From: Madurella fahalii
Taxonomy: Eukaryota; Ascomycota; Sordariomycetes; Sordariales
NCBI GenBank assembly: GCA_029876055.1
Contig: CM056875.1
Location: 5,419,001-5,483,000, forward strand
Reading direction: 5' to 3'
DNA: 64,000 bases
This document shows, in pieces, positions 60,277-64,000 of the stretch (position 1 is the stretch's first letter; the number at the start of each line of letters is the position of its first letter). Made by a program: the position numbers and the translations under genes. The notes under the pieces were generated by a model. It was not told where the DNA came from, ran no database searches, and saw only the letters and a list, made by a program, of their open reading frames with translations.

Positions 60277-63200
60277 ATGAGAACTAAGGCGCCCATTTTT
60301 GCCGGCCTGCTGTCGCTAGCAGCCAAGGCCGGCAGGGCTGATCCCACATGGCCCGCTCCGACCGACCAGATGGAGGAGATTGTCTACCAGCTCCAGGGAG
60401 TCGGGGGTAGCCTCTTCAACGACATCATCACGCCCTGCGACAATGAAGCAGCTGGTCCCGGGCGAGTAACGGCGAGTGAGTGGTTGCGCGTGGGTTTCCA
60501 GTGAGTCCTTCGTGTTGCCCCATCGGGTTTGCGCTTGAGAAGGAAGCGGCAGGTGATGGGACCGGTGACAGTGTTGATAGCTGGAGGAGGCCAGAGGGAT
60601 CACGGGTCTCACAACGGCATGGGAATGTAGTATCTGACTGGCAAGCAGTGACATGTCGACACACAACCGATTTTCGGGTACGGGTGGTGTCGACGGCTCA
60701 CTGCAATTCGAGCTCGCCAACGGCGAGAACACGGGTCCGGGACACAAAACCACGCTCCAATTCTACGCCCACTACCTGACCAGCCGGTCGAGCATGGCCG
60801 ACCTGATTGCTGCAGGAGTATATGCCTCGGTCCGGTCCTGCGGCGGTCCAGTCATCCCGCTGAGGCTGGGCCGCAAGGATGCGACGGCGGCGGGCGCCGC
60901 CGGGGTTCCGCAACCTCAGAACTCGGTTGGAACTTTCCGCTCGCAATTTGATCGCATGGGATTCAGCCCGGCCGAGATGATCCAGCTAGTAGCCTGTGGC
61001 CACAGTCTCGGTTCGGTTCACAGTGCCGAGTTCCCGCAAATCGTCCCTGCCTCCGTGGGACAGATCGGATTCGATTCGACCAACACCCAGTTTGACAACA
61101 AGATCGTCACCGAGTACGTCTCTGGCAACACGGCTAACCCACTCGTAGTCGGGCCAGCTGTTGCCGTCAACCGCCACTCCGATTTCAAGGTCTTTAACTC
61201 TGACGGCAATGTCACCATCAACACCATGACCTCGCCGGCCGCGTTTAACAACATTTGCCAGACGGTGCTCCAAAAGATGATCGATGTCGTGCCCGCCGGT
61301 GTGACCCTGACGGAACCAATTACGCCTTATGCAATCAAGCCGGTGGACATGCAACTGACCCTGAACACGGGTGGCACCACTTTCCTTTTGGCCGGCTCCA
61401 TCAGAGTCCGGACCACAGAGCTACCAGCTAGTTCGATCAGTAATGTTGTTCTAACGTGGAAGGACAGATACGGCGGGAACAGCTGCGGCTCATCCGGCAG
61501 TTGCTCCGTGACCGCGACACTGCAGGGGGTTTCTACCGGGTTTGACGACACATTTGGCGTATGCCCCTTATTCCGCTATGCCCGGCTTGGCCATTATCAC
61601 TAACGGCACTAGTTCTTTCCCATCTCGGCGACGATACCGGCTTCCTCTGGAATCTCATCCTTCACGCTCACTGTCAATCTCAACGACGGGTCAAGCCAGA
61701 CATACGATAACAATGGCAACTCCTACCCGATGCCTGATGCCATCATCTTGCAGAAGCCGCAGAGCTGCCTGCTCCAGGGCCCGGGCTCCCTCACCGTCTC
61801 CGCACTGGTAAGTACCAACAACGACGGCAGCCGGCTATATAATTAACCCACGCGGCAGGTCCGTAACGATGTCGTAGACCTCCCCGTAAACTTGGGGGTC
61901 TCGTATCTCACGCCTCGCAATACCGCCGACGGGAACCCCGTGCCGGCCCTGAATGAAGCCACAGTCACCATGACGAAGGGCGACTGTTTTGGCCAATACA
62001 CCTTCTACACCGCCAGCTACACCATTCCCGGTGGCCTCAGCTATAATGCCAGAATCAGCGTGACCGCGGGAGAGGGTGCCAGCATCTATACCGATGATTT
62101 CAACAAGGCTAGTGATCTGTCGGGCACCTGTTCCACGTTCACTGGCAGTGCTACTTGCTCCGATGTTATTACTCCGACCAGCTCTGCCATCGTCACGTCG
62201 ACAACCTCTGTTTCGATCTCCATCACCAGCTCAACAGGAACTCCGACGCCGACAGTCAAGCCTATCGTTGGTGGTTATGCGTTTGTCAGCTGCTGGACCG
62301 AAGGGACAGGCGCTCGCGCCCTCGGTGGTGCTGCTTTCGCTTATGACGAGATGACTCTCGAGTCGTGCATGGCAAACTGCACTGGATTTGATTACTGGGG
62401 CACCGAATACGGACGAGAATGCTACTGCGGCAACAGCCTCCACTCTAGCAGCACTGAGGCTCCCATTGAGGAGTGCAATATGGTCTGCGGCGGTGATCCT
62501 ACCGAGTTCTGCGGTGCCGGAAACCGCATCGAGCTGTACTCGACGACTGCAACGCGGACAACGTCTGCTACGCCGACACCGACGGGGAGCCTCGCTGTCA
62601 AGCCCACCGTGGGTGATTACATTTTTGTCGGATGCCAGACAGAATCAACGGCTGGTAGGGCGCTGTCTGGAAATACCTATGCCGATGATTCCATGACCCT
62701 GGAATCGTGCGCGGCATTCTGCAGCGGCTTTACGTATTTCGGTACCGAATATGGCCGCGAATGTGAGTACTTGTCTAGGTGCTGAGTCAACGAGTGAGAG
62801 AATGTGGTCCTAACGTACCGGCAGGCTACTGCGGCAACAACATCAACGCCGGCAGCGTCTCTGCGCCAGTGGAAGAATGCAACATGGTGTGCGCGGGTGA
62901 CCCCTTTGAGTACTGCGGCGCTGGCAACCGTCTGGGGCTCTACCGCTTGGCGAGCGTATCCTCGACAACTGACCCATCCTCGGAAGGTGAGACGGCATAA
63001 CCGATGAAAGCCAACGACTGGATATCCTGACCTCTGTTTCAAGCCACTACCACCACTACCACCACTCCAAGCCCGACGGGCACTCCGGCCAGACAGCCGA
63101 CCGTATCACCGTACACCTTTGCGGGATGCTGGACCGAAGGCACGGGCGCGCGTGCACTGGGTGCCGACACCTATGCCTCCGCCAACAACATGACACTCGA

Positions 63201-63711
63201 GAATTGCGCGGCCTTTTGCGACGGATACAAGTACTTTGGCGCAGAGTATGCGGGCGAATGCTTCTGCGGCAACACCTTGCATCCGACATCAACCGAGGCC
63301 TCCCTAGAAGACTGTTCCATGACGTGCACAGGCAACCCCTATCAATACTGCGGTGGTCCAAACCGCCTGGAACTCTACGAAACAGACGGCGTCACGACGC
63401 CAGCTGGACCGTCCCAACCCGTCGCCGTCGGCACCTGGACGTTCTACGACTGCATGACAGAGGCTACCGCCGCTCGGGCGCTCGGTTCTGAGAGCTTCGC
63501 GGCCGACACACTCACCCTCGAGGACTGCGCAGAGTTCTGCGCTGGGTACCAGTACTTTGGCGCTGAGTTCGGGCGAGAATGCTATTGCGGCAACTCGTTC
63601 GGCGCGGGCTCTGTCGAGGCTCCTGCAGGTGACTGCACAATGACTTGCGCGGGTGACAGCAGCCAGTTCTGTGGTGCCGGGAACAGGCTGAGCGTTTATG
63701 AGGCGGCATGA
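60277..63711 (+). CDS. Secreted heme peroxidase (plant-type superfamily) with four C-terminal WSC domains
   Basis: Six exons: 60277-60500, 60649-61558, 61613-61807, 61859-62762, 62825-62986 and 63044-63711. All phases close; 1,020 residues. A signal peptide (MRTKAPIFAGLLSLAAKAG) precedes the peroxidase domain. Distal site: LRVGFHDM with Arg71, His75; the first splice falls inside the His codon. GGVDGSL matches the structural calcium region. The proximal heme ligand is His193 in LVACGHSLGSVHS. The pattern follows ascomycete secreted class II-like peroxidases. A beta-rich middle region (about 330-540) and a Thr/Ser linker follow. Four WSC modules come next at about 583-670, 696-783, 821-908 and 930-1017, each with a C-x-T-E start, C-Y/F-CGN, and CAGD or CGGD then CGAGNRL. 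WSC domains bind cell-wall polysaccharides, so the enzyme is probably held on wall or plant glucan/xylan. Substrate unknown; no lignin-peroxidase Trp can be assigned. Confidence 0.92.
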
Positions 63712-64000
63712 AGTTTTGTTGGCATTTTTTAATGAATTTTTCCATATAATTTTCCTTTCCGATACACGCCGCCTCACGGACATGACGTCTTGGACAAGAG
63801 CGAAGGGTGGGATAAGCGATGAGTACTGGGCGAGTTTAGATATCTACAGATGACATTGTAATGTGATGAAGATGCTGTCTATCAGAAGGGATTCAATCCT
63901 GTGCGTCTGCAGTATCCGTCAAGGGTCTCAAGGGTCCTTGCCTCCTATCCGCAGCAGAAAATATCAAAACGCTTCCCTCATCGTTGTTAGTATTCAGTTT
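63712..64000. other. 3' flank of the peroxidase-WSC gene
   Basis: TTTTTTAATGAATTTTTCC at 63724-63742 may serve 3'-end formation. Nothing else recognised before the window ends. Confidence 0.45.

Noticed and set aside
1..64000. CRISPR array, bacterial operon or secondary-metabolite cluster
   Set aside because: Eukaryotic introns throughout, no repeat-spacer structure, and no polyketide, peptide-synthetase or terpene enzyme present.

Overview
The window is nuclear DNA of a filamentous ascomycete, most likely a Sordariomycete of the Sordariales (Chaetomiaceae-like). The evidence is short GT...AG introns of about 50-180 nt with CTRAC-type branch sites, GC-rich coding DNA, a 71-residue Grg-1/Ccg-1 protein as in Neurospora, and a STRIPAK HAM-2/PRO22 protein of about 1,100 residues. 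There are no operons; each gene is its own transcription unit. I rebuilt exon structures by joining open frames at consensus splice sites and checking phase and family alignment. No database search was possible.

Layout. 1-4.7 kb: the end of a Golgi Dsc-complex RING E3 (TUL1/DSC1-like), a HAD phosphatase and the initiator-tRNA-modifying enzyme RIT1. 8.3-13.4 kb: a Zn2Cys6 transcription factor and a class II J-protein (SIS1/PSI1-like), convergent. 14.4-17.8 kb: a decayed gene for a secreted PAN/Apple-repeat protein, inside a gene-poor accessory stretch that runs to 21.6 kb. 21.8-23.7 kb: Grg-1 and an EXPERA/EBP-type sterol-isomerase-like membrane protein. 26.5-28.7 kb: an unassigned seven-transmembrane protein with a long tail. 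29.8-35.3 kb: HAM-2 and a small acidic-basic nuclear-type protein (DUF2011-like). 37.1-39.3 kb: an NDT80/PhoG-fold transcription factor (VIB-1/XprG-like) whose reading frame is broken by one base at the end of the DNA-binding domain. 39.3-51.0 kb: 11.7 kb with no recognisable gene but many simple repeats. 51.0-56.3 kb: an RWD-RBR E3 ligase divergent from a dolichyl-diphosphate phosphatase (CAX4), then a MARVEL-domain protein. 58.25 kb: a tRNA-Glu(CTC) with an 18-nt intron. 60.3-63.7 kb: a secreted heme peroxidase fused to four WSC domains.

Most genes are housekeeping or signalling genes with no shared pathway. Two themes recur. One is protein quality control (Dsc E3, J-protein, RBR E3). The other is hyphal fusion and vegetative-incompatibility signalling (HAM-2 and the VIB-1-like factor, about 4 kb apart). 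The least ordinary items are the PAN-repeat pseudogene, the frameshift in the VIB-1-like gene, the peroxidase-WSC4 fusion, and the 11.7-kb gene-free stretch upstream of the VIB-1-like gene.
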